64,000 bases of DNA from assembly GCF_002924445.1 (NCBI RefSeq), contig NZ_PIGG01000037.1, positions 62,001 through 126,000 of the forward strand. Reading direction: 5' to 3'. Made by a program: the position numbers and the translations under genes. Below, piece by piece: positions 1-7,593 of the stretch. This stretch comes from Minwuia thermotolerans (GTDB taxonomy: Bacteria > Pseudomonadota > Alphaproteobacteria > Minwuiales > Minwuiaceae). The notes under the pieces were generated by a model. That model searched no databases. It was not told the origin of the DNA and was given only the letters and a program-made list of their open reading frames with translations. The first letter of the stretch is position 1. Each line of letters starts with the position of its first letter.

Positions 1-22
1 ATCAGTGAGCAACGTCCGGCCC

Positions 23-883
23 TCACAGCCCCATGAAGCGCAGCACGGCGGTCAGGTCGGCATGGTCGATGCGCGCATCGGCGGCCTTTGCGGTCACGGG
101 CTTGGCGCGCCAGGCGACGCCGAGTCCGGCCTTGACGATCATGCCGAGATCGTTGGCCCCGTCGCCGATCGCGACCGCCTGCGCCGGGCCGATGCCCAGC
201 TTCGCGCAGATCTCGTCCAGCGCCTCGGTCTTGGCCTGGCGGCCCAGGATCGGCTGCGTGACCTCGCCGGTGAGTACGCCGTCCTCGAAGATCAGCGTGT
301 TGGCGCGGTTCTCGTCGAAGCCGCAGAGCTCGGCGACGCGGCGGGTGAAGTAGGTGAAGCCGCCGGAGACCAGGGCGCAGTGCATGCCCGCCGCGCGGCA
401 GCCGGCGATGAGTTCCCGCGCGCCGGGGCTGAGGCGCACGCGCTCGTCGAAGCACTGCTGCAGGGCGCTTTCCTTCAGGCCCTGCATCAGGCGCACCCGC
501 TCGGTCAGCGCGCCCTCGAAGTCGATCTCGCCGCGCATGGCCCGCTCGGTGATCGCGTGAACCTGGTCGCGCACCCCGGCGAAGTCGGCCAGTTCGTCGA
601 TGCATTCGACCGTGATCATGGTCGAATCCATGTCGGCGATGAGCAGTCTCTTGTTTCCCTGCATGTCCGCCGGCTGCACGCAGATGTCGATCGCCTCGCC
701 CTCCAGCGCGCGGTCCACCCGGTCGCGCAACTCGGCGTGGTTGTCCCAGTCGAAGCGCAGGTGCCGGACGCCGCCGGCGCCCTCTGCCGTGGCGGCGGCG
801 GGCAGGACCGCCTCCAGGGCGCTCAGCGCGCGCTCAGGGATTTCTTGACCAGGCGCGGCGACGAGCGTCAGAACCGTCTGCAT
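23..883 (-). CDS. serB: Phosphoserine phosphatase SerB
   Basis: Last step of serine synthesis: hydrolyses O-phosphoserine to serine in the cytoplasm. The 286-residue protein has a short N-terminal regulatory-type region (1-75) and then a HAD phosphatase domain. The nucleophile motif DMDST is at residues 84-88 with Asp84 as the predicted nucleophile, the Ser-motif region is VSGGFTYF, and the metal-binding motif IGDGANDLGM is near the C terminus. The reading frame stays open 45 codons upstream, but that stretch lies inside miaA. MQTVLTLVA is the start expected for alphaproteobacterial SerB. This start overlaps the miaA start on the other strand by 2 bp. Family assignment is firm; only the exact start is inferred. 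Confidence 0.95.
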   Translation of the reverse strand: MQTVLTLVAAPGQEIPERALSALEAVLPAAATAEGAGGVRHLRFDWDNHAELRDRVDRALEGEAIDICVQPADMQGNKRLLIADMDSTMITVECIDELADFAGVRDQVHAITERAMRGEIDFEGALTERVRLMQGLKESALQQCFDERVRLSPGARELIAGCRAAGMHCALVSGGFTYFTRRVAELCGFDENRANTLIFEDGVLTGEVTQPILGRQAKTEALDEICAKLGIGPAQAVAIGDGANDLGMIVKAGLGVAWRAKPVTAKAADARIDHADLTAVLRFMGL

Positions 884-1850
884 GAACGAGTCTCCGGAGC
901 GGAAGCAGGGGGGGAACGAGGCCCTGCTGATACTCGGCCCGACGGCCAGCGGCAAGTCCGCGCTGGCGCTGGCCGCCGCGCAGGATTTCGGCGGGGTCGT
1001 GATCAATGCCGATTCCATGCAGGTCTACCGCGACCTGAGAATCATTACCGCCCGGCCCGGCGAGCGGGCGCTGGCCGCCGCGCCGCACCGGCTCTACGGC
1101 TTTCTCGACGCGGCGGAGATCTGTTCGGCGGCCCGCTGGGCCGGCCTGGCCGCCGGAGAGGTGCAGGCCGCCCGCGCGGCCGGGCGCCTGCCTATCGTCG
1201 TCGGCGGCTCGGGGCTCTATGTCCGCGCCCTGCTGGAGGGCTTCTCGCCGATCCCCGACATCGATCCGGCGCACCGCAAGGCGGCGGCAGCGAAGCTGGC
1301 CGAACTGGGCGGCGAACGGTTCCGCGCCTTGCTGGCCGAGGCCGACGCGGAAACGGCGGCGCGGCTGCATGCGGGCGACAGCCAGCGGCTGATCCGCGCC
1401 TGGGAGGTCTGGCTGGGCACCGGCCGGCCGCTTTCCGAATGGCAGACGCTGCCGCCGGAGCCGCCGTCGCTGGATCTGGACCTGCTGAAGGTCGTCCTGC
1501 TGCCCGACCGGAAGATGCTCTACGAACGCTGCGACGCCCGCTTCGGCGAGATGCTGGAGGAGGGCGCCATGGCGGAGGTCCGCGCGCTGGCGGCGCGCGG
1601 CCTGGACCCGGATCTGCCCGCCATGAAGGCGCTGGGCGTGCCGCAGCTCATCGCCGCCGATAGGGGCGAGATCGGGCTGGAGACTGCCGTAACGGAAGCC
1701 CGCACCCTGACCCGCCGTTACGCGAAGCGGCAGGTGACATGGCTCAGGCATCAGATAATTTCCGACATCACCCATGATGCGCAACATATGGAAAGAATGA
1801 AGGCCGATATCTTTCCGAAAATAAGCGAATTCCTGTTGACCCGTTCCTGA
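882..1850 (+). CDS. miaA: tRNA dimethylallyltransferase MiaA
   Basis: Transfers the dimethylallyl group to A37 of tRNAs reading UNN codons, the first step of ms2i6A37 synthesis. The 322-residue protein carries a P-loop GPTASGKS at residues 19-26, a DSMQVYRDL substrate-binding motif at about 44-52, and the GGSGLYVRALLEG segment typical of the family. The C terminus has the RRYAKRQVTWLR motif. The length is normal. It is divergent from serB with the two ATG codons sharing bases, so both promoters must lie within coding sequence. A hairpin follows the stop by 17 nt. The next gene, ilvI, starts 152 bp downstream and probably has its own promoter. Confidence 0.96.
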   Translation: MNESPERKQGGNEALLILGPTASGKSALALAAAQDFGGVVINADSMQVYRDLRIITARPGERALAAAPHRLYGFLDAAEICSAARWAGLAAGEVQAARAAGRLPIVVGGSGLYVRALLEGFSPIPDIDPAHRKAAAAKLAELGGERFRALLAEADAETAARLHAGDSQRLIRAWEVWLGTGRPLSEWQTLPPEPPSLDLDLLKVVLLPDRKMLYERCDARFGEMLEEGAMAEVRALAARGLDPDLPAMKALGVPQLIAADRGEIGLETAVTEARTLTRRYAKRQVTWLRHQIISDITHDAQHMERMKADIFPKISEFLLTRS

Positions 1851-1866
1851 CCCTGCCCTATGGTCA

Positions 1867-1890
1867 GCCGGCCCTCTCCGGGGGACCGGC
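1867..1890 (+). terminator. Possible terminator hairpin after miaA
   Basis: Arms GCCGGCCC (1867-1874) and GGACCGGC (1883-1890) pair with one internal mismatch around an 8-nt loop, 17 nt after the miaA stop. Only three T residues follow, so intrinsic termination would be weak. It could equally be part of the ilvI leader. No leader peptide rich in Val, Leu or Ile codons was seen between here and ilvI. Confidence 0.35.
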
Positions 1891-2002
1891 CTTTCCGGCT
1901 GCCAGCGCGGACTTTCCGCCGCCGGCGGGCGGTCAATTCGCGGCCGCCCCGGCGGGGCGTTTCGTTTGTGAACCCGAGACGCAAGACAGATGGGACAGAC
2001 CA

Positions 2003-3769
2003 ATGTCGACCAAGACGATGACCGGCGCTGAAATACTGATCAAGGCACTCGTCGATCAGGGCGTGGACACGGTATTCGGATATCCGGGCGGCGCGGTACT
2101 ACCCATCTATGATGCGCTGTTCCAGCAGAACTCCATCCGCCACATCCTGGTCCGTCAGGAGGGCGGTGCAGTGCATGCGGCCGAGGGCTATGCGCGCTCC
2201 ACCGGCAAGCCGGGCGTCGTGCTGGTCACGTCCGGCCCCGGGGCGACCAACGCCGTCACCGGCCTGACCGACGCGCTGATGGACTCCATTCCCGTCGTCT
2301 GTCTGACCGGTCAGGTGGCGACGCACATGATCGGCAACGACGCCTTCCAGGAGTGCGACACCACCGGCATCACCCGGCCCTGCACCAAGCACAACTACCT
2401 GGTGAAATCGACGGACGACCTGGCGCGCGTGGTTCACGAGGGCTTCTATGTCGCCACCAACGGCCGGCCCGGCCCGGTGGTCATCGACATTCCGAAGGAC
2501 GTGCAGATCAACACCGGCGTCTATGCCGGGCCCGACCAGGGCCGGCACAAGTCCTACCGTCCGAAGGTCAAGGGCGACCTGGAGGCGATCCGCAAGGCGG
2601 TCGACCTGATCGCGAAAGCGGAGCGGCCGATCTTCTACACCGGCGGCGGGGTCATCAATTCGGGGCCGAAGGCGTCGATGCTGCTGACCCAGTTCGCGCG
2701 CCAGACCGGTTATCCCGTGACCTCCACGCTGATGGGGCTCGGCGCCTATCCGTCCGCGGATCCGCAGTTCCTGGGCATGCTGGGCATGCACGGGGCCTAC
2801 GAAGCCAACATGGCGATGCACGACTGCGACGTCATGATCTGTGTCGGCGCGCGCTTCGACGACCGGGTGACGGGCCGCCTCGACGCCTTCTCGCCGCATT
2901 CGAAGAAGATCCACATCGACATCGACCCCTCCTCGATCAACAAGAACGTGGCGGTCGACGTGCCGATCATCGGCGACGTGGCCCATGTGCTGGAGGACAT
3001 GATGCGGGTCTGGAAGGCCGGGGCGCGTCAGGCCGACAGGAAGCGGCTGGCGCCCTGGTGGGCGGACATCGAACGCTGGCGCGGCCGCAACGGCTTCGCC
3101 TATGCGGAGACGGCGGACATCATCAAGCCGCAGCGGGCGATCCAGGCGCTCTACGAGAAGACCAAGGACCGCGATCCGATCATCTCCACCGAGGTCGGCC
3201 AGCACCAGATGTGGGCGGCGCAGTTCTTTGGTTTCCAGCAGCCCAACCGCTGGCTCACCTCGGGCGGGCTGGGGACCATGGGCTATGGTCTGCCCGCCGC
3301 CATGGGCGCGCAGGTGGCCCATCCCGGCCGGCTCTGCATCGACATCGCCGGCGAGGCCTCGATCCTGATGAACATTCAGGAAATGTCGACGCTGGCCCAG
3401 TACCGGCTGCCGGTGAAGATCTTCATCCTCAACAACCAGTGGATGGGGATGGTCCGCCAGTGGCAGGAACTGCTGCACGGCAAGCGCTATTCCGAGAGCT
3501 ATGTCGACAGCCTGCCGGACTTCGTGAAGCTGGCCGACGCCTTCGGCGCCGTCGGGCTGATCGCCGAAAAGCCGGACGATCTGGACGGCGTCATCGACGA
3601 AATGCTGGCCGTGGACCGGCCGGTGATCGCCGACATTCGCGTGGACCGGGAGGAGAACTGCTTCCCGATGGTGCCTTCGGGCGCCGCCCACAACGAGATG
3701 ATCCTGGGCAACGAGGCCAATTCGGAGGATTCGCCGAAGGTGACGGACAAGGGCTTCGCCCTGGTCTGA
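2003..3769 (+). CDS. ilvI: Acetolactate synthase, large catalytic subunit
   Basis: Catalytic subunit of acetohydroxyacid synthase, a ThDP/FAD/Mg2+ enzyme that makes acetolactate and acetohydroxybutyrate for valine, leucine and isoleucine synthesis. The 588 residues show the usual order: N-terminal pyrimidine-binding domain with the catalytic Glu in RQEGGAVHAAEGYA, a central FAD domain, and a C-terminal pyrophosphate-binding domain. The last has the NNQWMGMVRQWQ segment. The metal-ThDP motif reads AGEAS, where the classical motif is GDG or GDA, so Glu replaces the usual Asp ligand. The small subunit follows 64 bp later and ilvC after that. Length and order are normal for alphaproteobacteria. 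Confidence 0.97.
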   Translation: MSTKTMTGAEILIKALVDQGVDTVFGYPGGAVLPIYDALFQQNSIRHILVRQEGGAVHAAEGYARSTGKPGVVLVTSGPGATNAVTGLTDALMDSIPVVCLTGQVATHMIGNDAFQECDTTGITRPCTKHNYLVKSTDDLARVVHEGFYVATNGRPGPVVIDIPKDVQINTGVYAGPDQGRHKSYRPKVKGDLEAIRKAVDLIAKAERPIFYTGGGVINSGPKASMLLTQFARQTGYPVTSTLMGLGAYPSADPQFLGMLGMHGAYEANMAMHDCDVMICVGARFDDRVTGRLDAFSPHSKKIHIDIDPSSINKNVAVDVPIIGDVAHVLEDMMRVWKAGARQADRKRLAPWWADIERWRGRNGFAYAETADIIKPQRAIQALYEKTKDRDPIISTEVGQHQMWAAQFFGFQQPNRWLTSGGLGTMGYGLPAAMGAQVAHPGRLCIDIAGEASILMNIQEMSTLAQYRLPVKIFILNNQWMGMVRQWQELLHGKRYSESYVDSLPDFVKLADAFGAVGLIAEKPDDLDGVIDEMLAVDRPVIADIRVDREENCFPMVPSGAAHNEMILGNEANSEDSPKVTDKGFALV

Positions 3770-3793
3770 CCCCTTCGTCACCCCGACATTCCG

Positions 3794-3833
3794 AAGGAGG
3801 GGCGGACCTGGCCCGGCCGGGTCCGCGGGAAGC
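3794..3833 (+). promoter_or_regulatory. Strong Shine-Dalgarno separated from the ilvH start by a hairpin
   Basis: AAGGAGG lies at 3794-3800, 33 nt before the ilvH ATG, too far for normal initiation. Between them, GCGGACC (3802-3808) pairs with GGTCCGC (3820-3826), and the loop contains self-complementary GGCC segments. Folding would bring the strong ribosome-binding site to about 8 nt from the ATG. Nearer the ATG there is only a weak GGGAAG. No other in-frame start lies between the two sites. The sequence is directly visible; the structured-spacer role is inference. Confidence 0.45.
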
Positions 3834-4340
3834 ATGCACGATACAGTCGAAACCCACACCATCGCCGTCCTGGTCGACAACGAGGCCGGCGTCCTGGCGC
3901 GCGTGATCGGTCTCTTTTCCGGCCGTGGCTACAACATCGAGAGCCTGACCGTCTCCGAGGTCGACCGGGAGAACAATCTCTCCCGCATCAACGTCGTCAC
4001 CTCGGGCACGCCCATGGTGATCGAGCAGATCAAGGCGCAGCTCGACCGCCTGGTGCCGGTGCACCGGGTGGCCGACCTGACCGTCGACGGGGAACACATC
4101 GAGCGCGAGCTGGCGCTTCTGAAGGTGCGCTGCTCGGGCGAGAAGCGCGTCGAGTCGCTGCGCATCGCCGATATCTTCAAGGCCAAGGCGGTGGACGCCA
4201 CCGACCGCAGCTTCGTGTTCGAGATCACCGGTTCGACGAAGAAGATCGACGCCTTCGCCGACCTGATGCGGCCGCTCGGTCTGATCGACATCAGCCGCAC
4301 CGGCATCGCCGCCATCAGCCGCGGCCCGGACGAACTTTGA
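3834..4340 (+). CDS. ilvH: Acetolactate synthase, small regulatory subunit
   Basis: Regulatory subunit that activates the large subunit and confers valine feedback inhibition. The 168-residue protein has an N-terminal ACT domain (about 8-80) starting HTIAVLVDNEAGVLARV and followed by GLFSGRGYNIESLTV, then the C-terminal ALS_ss_C-type domain. The start is fixed by the ACT domain beginning within ten residues of the ATG. It is co-directional with ilvI (64-bp gap) and sits upstream of ilvC, with an REP-like repeat in the 197-bp gap before ilvC. That repeat may separate or attenuate transcription of the two halves. Confidence 0.96.
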   Translation: MHDTVETHTIAVLVDNEAGVLARVIGLFSGRGYNIESLTVSEVDRENNLSRINVVTSGTPMVIEQIKAQLDRLVPVHRVADLTVDGEHIERELALLKVRCSGEKRVESLRIADIFKAKAVDATDRSFVFEITGSTKKIDAFADLMRPLGLIDISRTGIAAISRGPDEL

Positions 4341-4361
4341 GGAGCCTGTCGATCATCACTC

Positions 4362-4462
4362 GTCACCCCCGCCCTGTGCGGGGGTCCGGGGTGGCGTTCC
4401 CTCCGGCACTTGCCAAACAGGAAGAAACACCCTACCGGACCCCCGAATGAATCGGGGGTGAC
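4362..4462. repeat. REP/BIME-like bipartite palindrome between ilvH and ilvC
   Basis: The outer arms GTCACCCCCG (4362-4371) and CGGGGGTGAC (4453-4462) are perfect inverted repeats. So are GGGGGTCCGG (4380-4389) and CCGGACCCCC (4435-4444). Each end also forms its own hairpin: CCCCCGC with GCGGGGG (4366-4384), and ACCCCCGA with TCGGGGGT (4439-4459). This two-headed layout is typical of bacterial interspersed mosaic elements. Related CACCCCCGC/GCATGACACC modules occur at 17041 and 42301 in this window. Confidence 0.75.
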
Positions 4463-4489
4463 ACTCAGCGACCGGTCGCCGGCACCTGA

Positions 4490-5557
<1,068 letters not shown>

Positions 5558-5566
5558 GTCGAAGCA

Positions 5567-5601
5567 GGCGGGATGGGGATGGCTGGGCCGGCCATCCCGC
5601 C
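5567..5601 (+). terminator. Terminator-like hairpin after ilvC
   Basis: GGCGGGATGG (5567-5576) and CCATCCCGCC (5592-5601) form a perfect 10-bp stem with a 15-nt loop, 10 nt after the ilvC stop. The downstream sequence is pyrimidine-rich rather than a clean T run, so it may act as an mRNA 3'-end stabiliser as much as an intrinsic terminator. Confidence 0.55.
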
Positions 5602-5672
5602 GTCCTCCATATCTCTCTTGTCCCGTGGGTTGGCTCGGCCGGCACGGGGCGCGGCACAGAACTTCGACAGAA

Positions 5673-5707
5673 GGCGCGCAGGCCGACCGGCCCATCCCCT
5701 GCGCGCC
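5673..5707. repeat. Inverted repeat in the gene-free stretch 5558-5876
   Basis: The 319 bp between ilvC and the next gene hold no convincing ORF. After the ilvC hairpin there is a second perfect 10-bp inverted repeat, GGCGCGCAGG (5673-5682) with CCTGCGCGCC (5698-5707). The motif GGCC(C)ATCCC also appears three times, around 5589, 5688 and 5768. The rest of the gap is GC-rich and without a recognisable family until the repeats just upstream of 5877. Confidence 0.5.
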
Positions 5708-5842
5708 AACCTGTCCGGCCGGCCGGCGGGTCTTCTGACTCCTTCAGGCCAGTGGACCAACCGACGGGCCCATCCCCTTGCCTCCCCTCTGCGTGAACGC
5801 GCCATGAACAAAACTGGACGTCAGGTAGCGTTCATGTTTCAA

Positions 5843-5869
5843 TGTTCACGGAAAAGATGTGTTCACGGA
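5843..5869 (+). promoter_or_regulatory. Tandem TGTTCACGGA repeat upstream of a small membrane protein gene
   Basis: TGTTCACGGA occurs at 5843-5852 and again at 5860-5869, a 17-bp period, immediately before the predicted start at 5877. A related TTCATGTTTCA lies just upstream, at 5831. The second copy also supplies the GGAGG ribosome-binding sequence. Tandem sites this close to a start suggest an operator, but no regulator can be named. Confidence 0.35.
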
Positions 5870-5876
5870 GGCAGTG

Positions 5877-6284
5877 ATGGAAGGGATCTGGATCTGGGCG
5901 CCGGTCGTGGCGTTGATCGGAGTCGCGGTGGTCGCGGTGGCGACGGAGCGCTCCGGCCAGCGCATGCCGCGGGCCGCGTTCTTCGGGCTGACCGTGGCGG
6001 CGTGGATCGTCGGGGGGTTGCTGGAGCGATTGGCCGAGTATGCCGCAGCGCACTGGGCGCCGAATATCGGCCTGACCGTCACCATCGTCTCACTGCTGCT
6101 GATGGCGGTGGTGGGCTGGTTCTACTTCCGCATCGCCGCGCGGCGCAGCCGGGACGCGATCGGCAGCCGGGCGCTGGCCTTCGCCATGGCCGTGCCGGTG
6201 ATCGGGCTGCTGGCGATGCTCACGCTGTTCTTCTGGCCCAGCCAGGCCGAGGATCCGCCTGATCCGCACGGGGTCTTCGTCTGA
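5877..6284 (+). CDS. Small four-helix membrane protein, unknown function
   Basis: A 135-residue hydrophobic protein that I do not recognise. It has four likely membrane segments: residues 5-22 (WIWAPVVALIGVAVVAV), about 33-52 (FFGLTVAAWIVGGLL), about 67-86 (IGLTVTIVSLLLMAVVGW), and about 106-126 (AMAVPVIGLLAMLTLFFW). Short loops are charged. The ATG at 5877 is preferred because GGAGG sits 5 nt upstream; a GTG at 5859 would add six residues. It stands alone between ilvC and a convergent acyl-CoA dehydrogenase gene, with a tandem repeat in its promoter. Confidence 0.7.
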   Translation: MEGIWIWAPVVALIGVAVVAVATERSGQRMPRAAFFGLTVAAWIVGGLLERLAEYAAAHWAPNIGLTVTIVSLLLMAVVGWFYFRIAARRSRDAIGSRALAFAMAVPVIGLLAMLTLFFWPSQAEDPPDPHGVFV

Positions 6285-6315
6285 CCCCGGAAGGGCGCGC
6301 GGACTGCAGGCGTTC

Positions 6316-7524
6316 CTAAAGCCCCAGCACCAGCTTGGCCATGATGTTGCGCTGGACCTCGTTGGAGCCGCCATAGATCGTCGCGGCGCGGTGATTGAGG
6401 TGCGAGGGCAGGGCGGTCATGGCGTGGTCCGGGCCCACGGCCGGCGCGTTGGAGCCGACATGGCGCGCCGGCTTCTGGTCCGGCCAGGCGTAGTAGCCCA
6501 CGGCCTCCGCGGTCAGCCCCGCGGCCTTCTGCAGCGTCTCCGAGCCCACCACCTTCATCATCGAGGAGGCGGGACCGGGCTGGCGGCCGGCGGCCAGATC
6601 GCAGAGGATCTGCTTCTCCACATGCTCCAGCGCGATGATGTCGCATTCGGCGTCGGCGATGCGCCGGCGGAAGCCCGGATCGTCGATCAGCCGGCCGCCG
6701 TCATCGCCGCGCTCGGCCGCCGCGACCCGCTTCAGGTGTGCGATGTGGGCGTGCAGACCGGGGCTGTAGGTGTCGCCGCCGCGCTCGAACTCCAGCAGGT
6801 ACTTGGCCACCGTCCAGCCCTCGTTCTCCGGGCCGACGCGGTTGGCCACCGGCACGCGCACATCCTCGAAGAAGACCTGGTTCACGTCGTGGTCGCCCGA
6901 CATCAGGATGATCGGCTCCACGGTGATCCCCGGCGCGTCGAAATCGTCGATCAGGACGAAGCTGATGCCCTCCTGCGGCTTGCCCTCGTTCGAGGTGCGC
7001 ACCAGGCAGAACATGCGGTTGGCGTGGTGGGCGAAAGTGGTCCAGATCTTGGAGCCGTTGATGACGTAGTCGTCGCCGTCGCGCACCGCGCGCGTCTTCA
7101 GGCTGGCGAGGTCGGAGCCGGAGCCCGGCTCGGAATAGCCCTGGCACCAGACGTCCTCGCCGGAGAGGATGCGCGGCAGGTACTTCTGCTTCTGCTCGTC
7201 GGTGCCGTATTTCATCACCACGGGGCCTACCATGCGGGTGCCCATGATGGAGAAGGCCGGGGCGCTGGCGGCGGCGGATTCGACGTCGAAGATGTAGCGC
7301 TGGATCGCCGTCCAGCCGGGCCCGCCATATTCCTTCGGCCAGGCCGGCGCCGACCAGCCGCGCTTCGCCAGGGTCTCGAACCAGCGCTGGCCGTATTCGA
7401 ACTCCGCGAACGGACCGCAGGTCAGCCGCCCGGCCTCCCGCATCTCCTCGGTCAGGTTCTCGGCCAGGAACGCCCGCACCTCGTCGCGGAAGGCCCGGTC
7501 CTCCGGTGTCAGTGTCAGATCCAT
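6316..7524 (-). CDS. Acyl-CoA dehydrogenase family protein
   Basis: An FAD-dependent acyl-CoA dehydrogenase of 402 residues. It has the N-terminal helical domain (MDLTLTPEDRAFRDEVRAFL), the FAD/substrate-binding middle domain with GYSEPGSGSDLA and NGSKIWTTFA, and a C-terminal four-helix domain ending YGGSNEVQRNIMA. The position used by MCAD-type enzymes for the catalytic Glu is Gly here (YGGS). The base may instead be the Glu in the EFERG segment, as in isovaleryl-CoA dehydrogenase-like enzymes. The chosen ATG follows GGGGAGA at good spacing. The substrate cannot be predicted. It is divergent from an amidase gene. Confidence 0.9.
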   Translation of the reverse strand: MDLTLTPEDRAFRDEVRAFLAENLTEEMREAGRLTCGPFAEFEYGQRWFETLAKRGWSAPAWPKEYGGPGWTAIQRYIFDVESAAASAPAFSIMGTRMVGPVVMKYGTDEQKQKYLPRILSGEDVWCQGYSEPGSGSDLASLKTRAVRDGDDYVINGSKIWTTFAHHANRMFCLVRTSNEGKPQEGISFVLIDDFDAPGITVEPIILMSGDHDVNQVFFEDVRVPVANRVGPENEGWTVAKYLLEFERGGDTYSPGLHAHIAHLKRVAAAERGDDGGRLIDDPGFRRRIADAECDIIALEHVEKQILCDLAAGRQPGPASSMMKVVGSETLQKAAGLTAEAVGYYAWPDQKPARHVGSNAPAVGPDHAMTALPSHLNHRAATIYGGSNEVQRNIMAKLVLGL

Positions 7525-7593
7525 GATGTTGTTCTCCCCAAGCGTCCGCCTATTGTACCGGGCAGGCGGCATTCAGGGGAAGGGGGCGCGCGC

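Noticed and set aside
5-1663. Long open frame on the plus strand, opposite serB and running into miaA
   Set aside because: GC-rich sequence keeps antisense frames open; the translation has no family resemblance and covers two well-supported genes.
2099-3880. Almost 600-codon open frame on the minus strand opposite ilvI
   Set aside because: Antisense to a highly conserved enzyme; His/Arg/Asp-rich translation without domain features.
6391-7593. A 5' extension of the amidase gene by about 400 codons
   Set aside because: The extension is antisense to the acyl-CoA dehydrogenase gene and unlike any amidase N terminus; the ATG at 7594 gives the normal family length.
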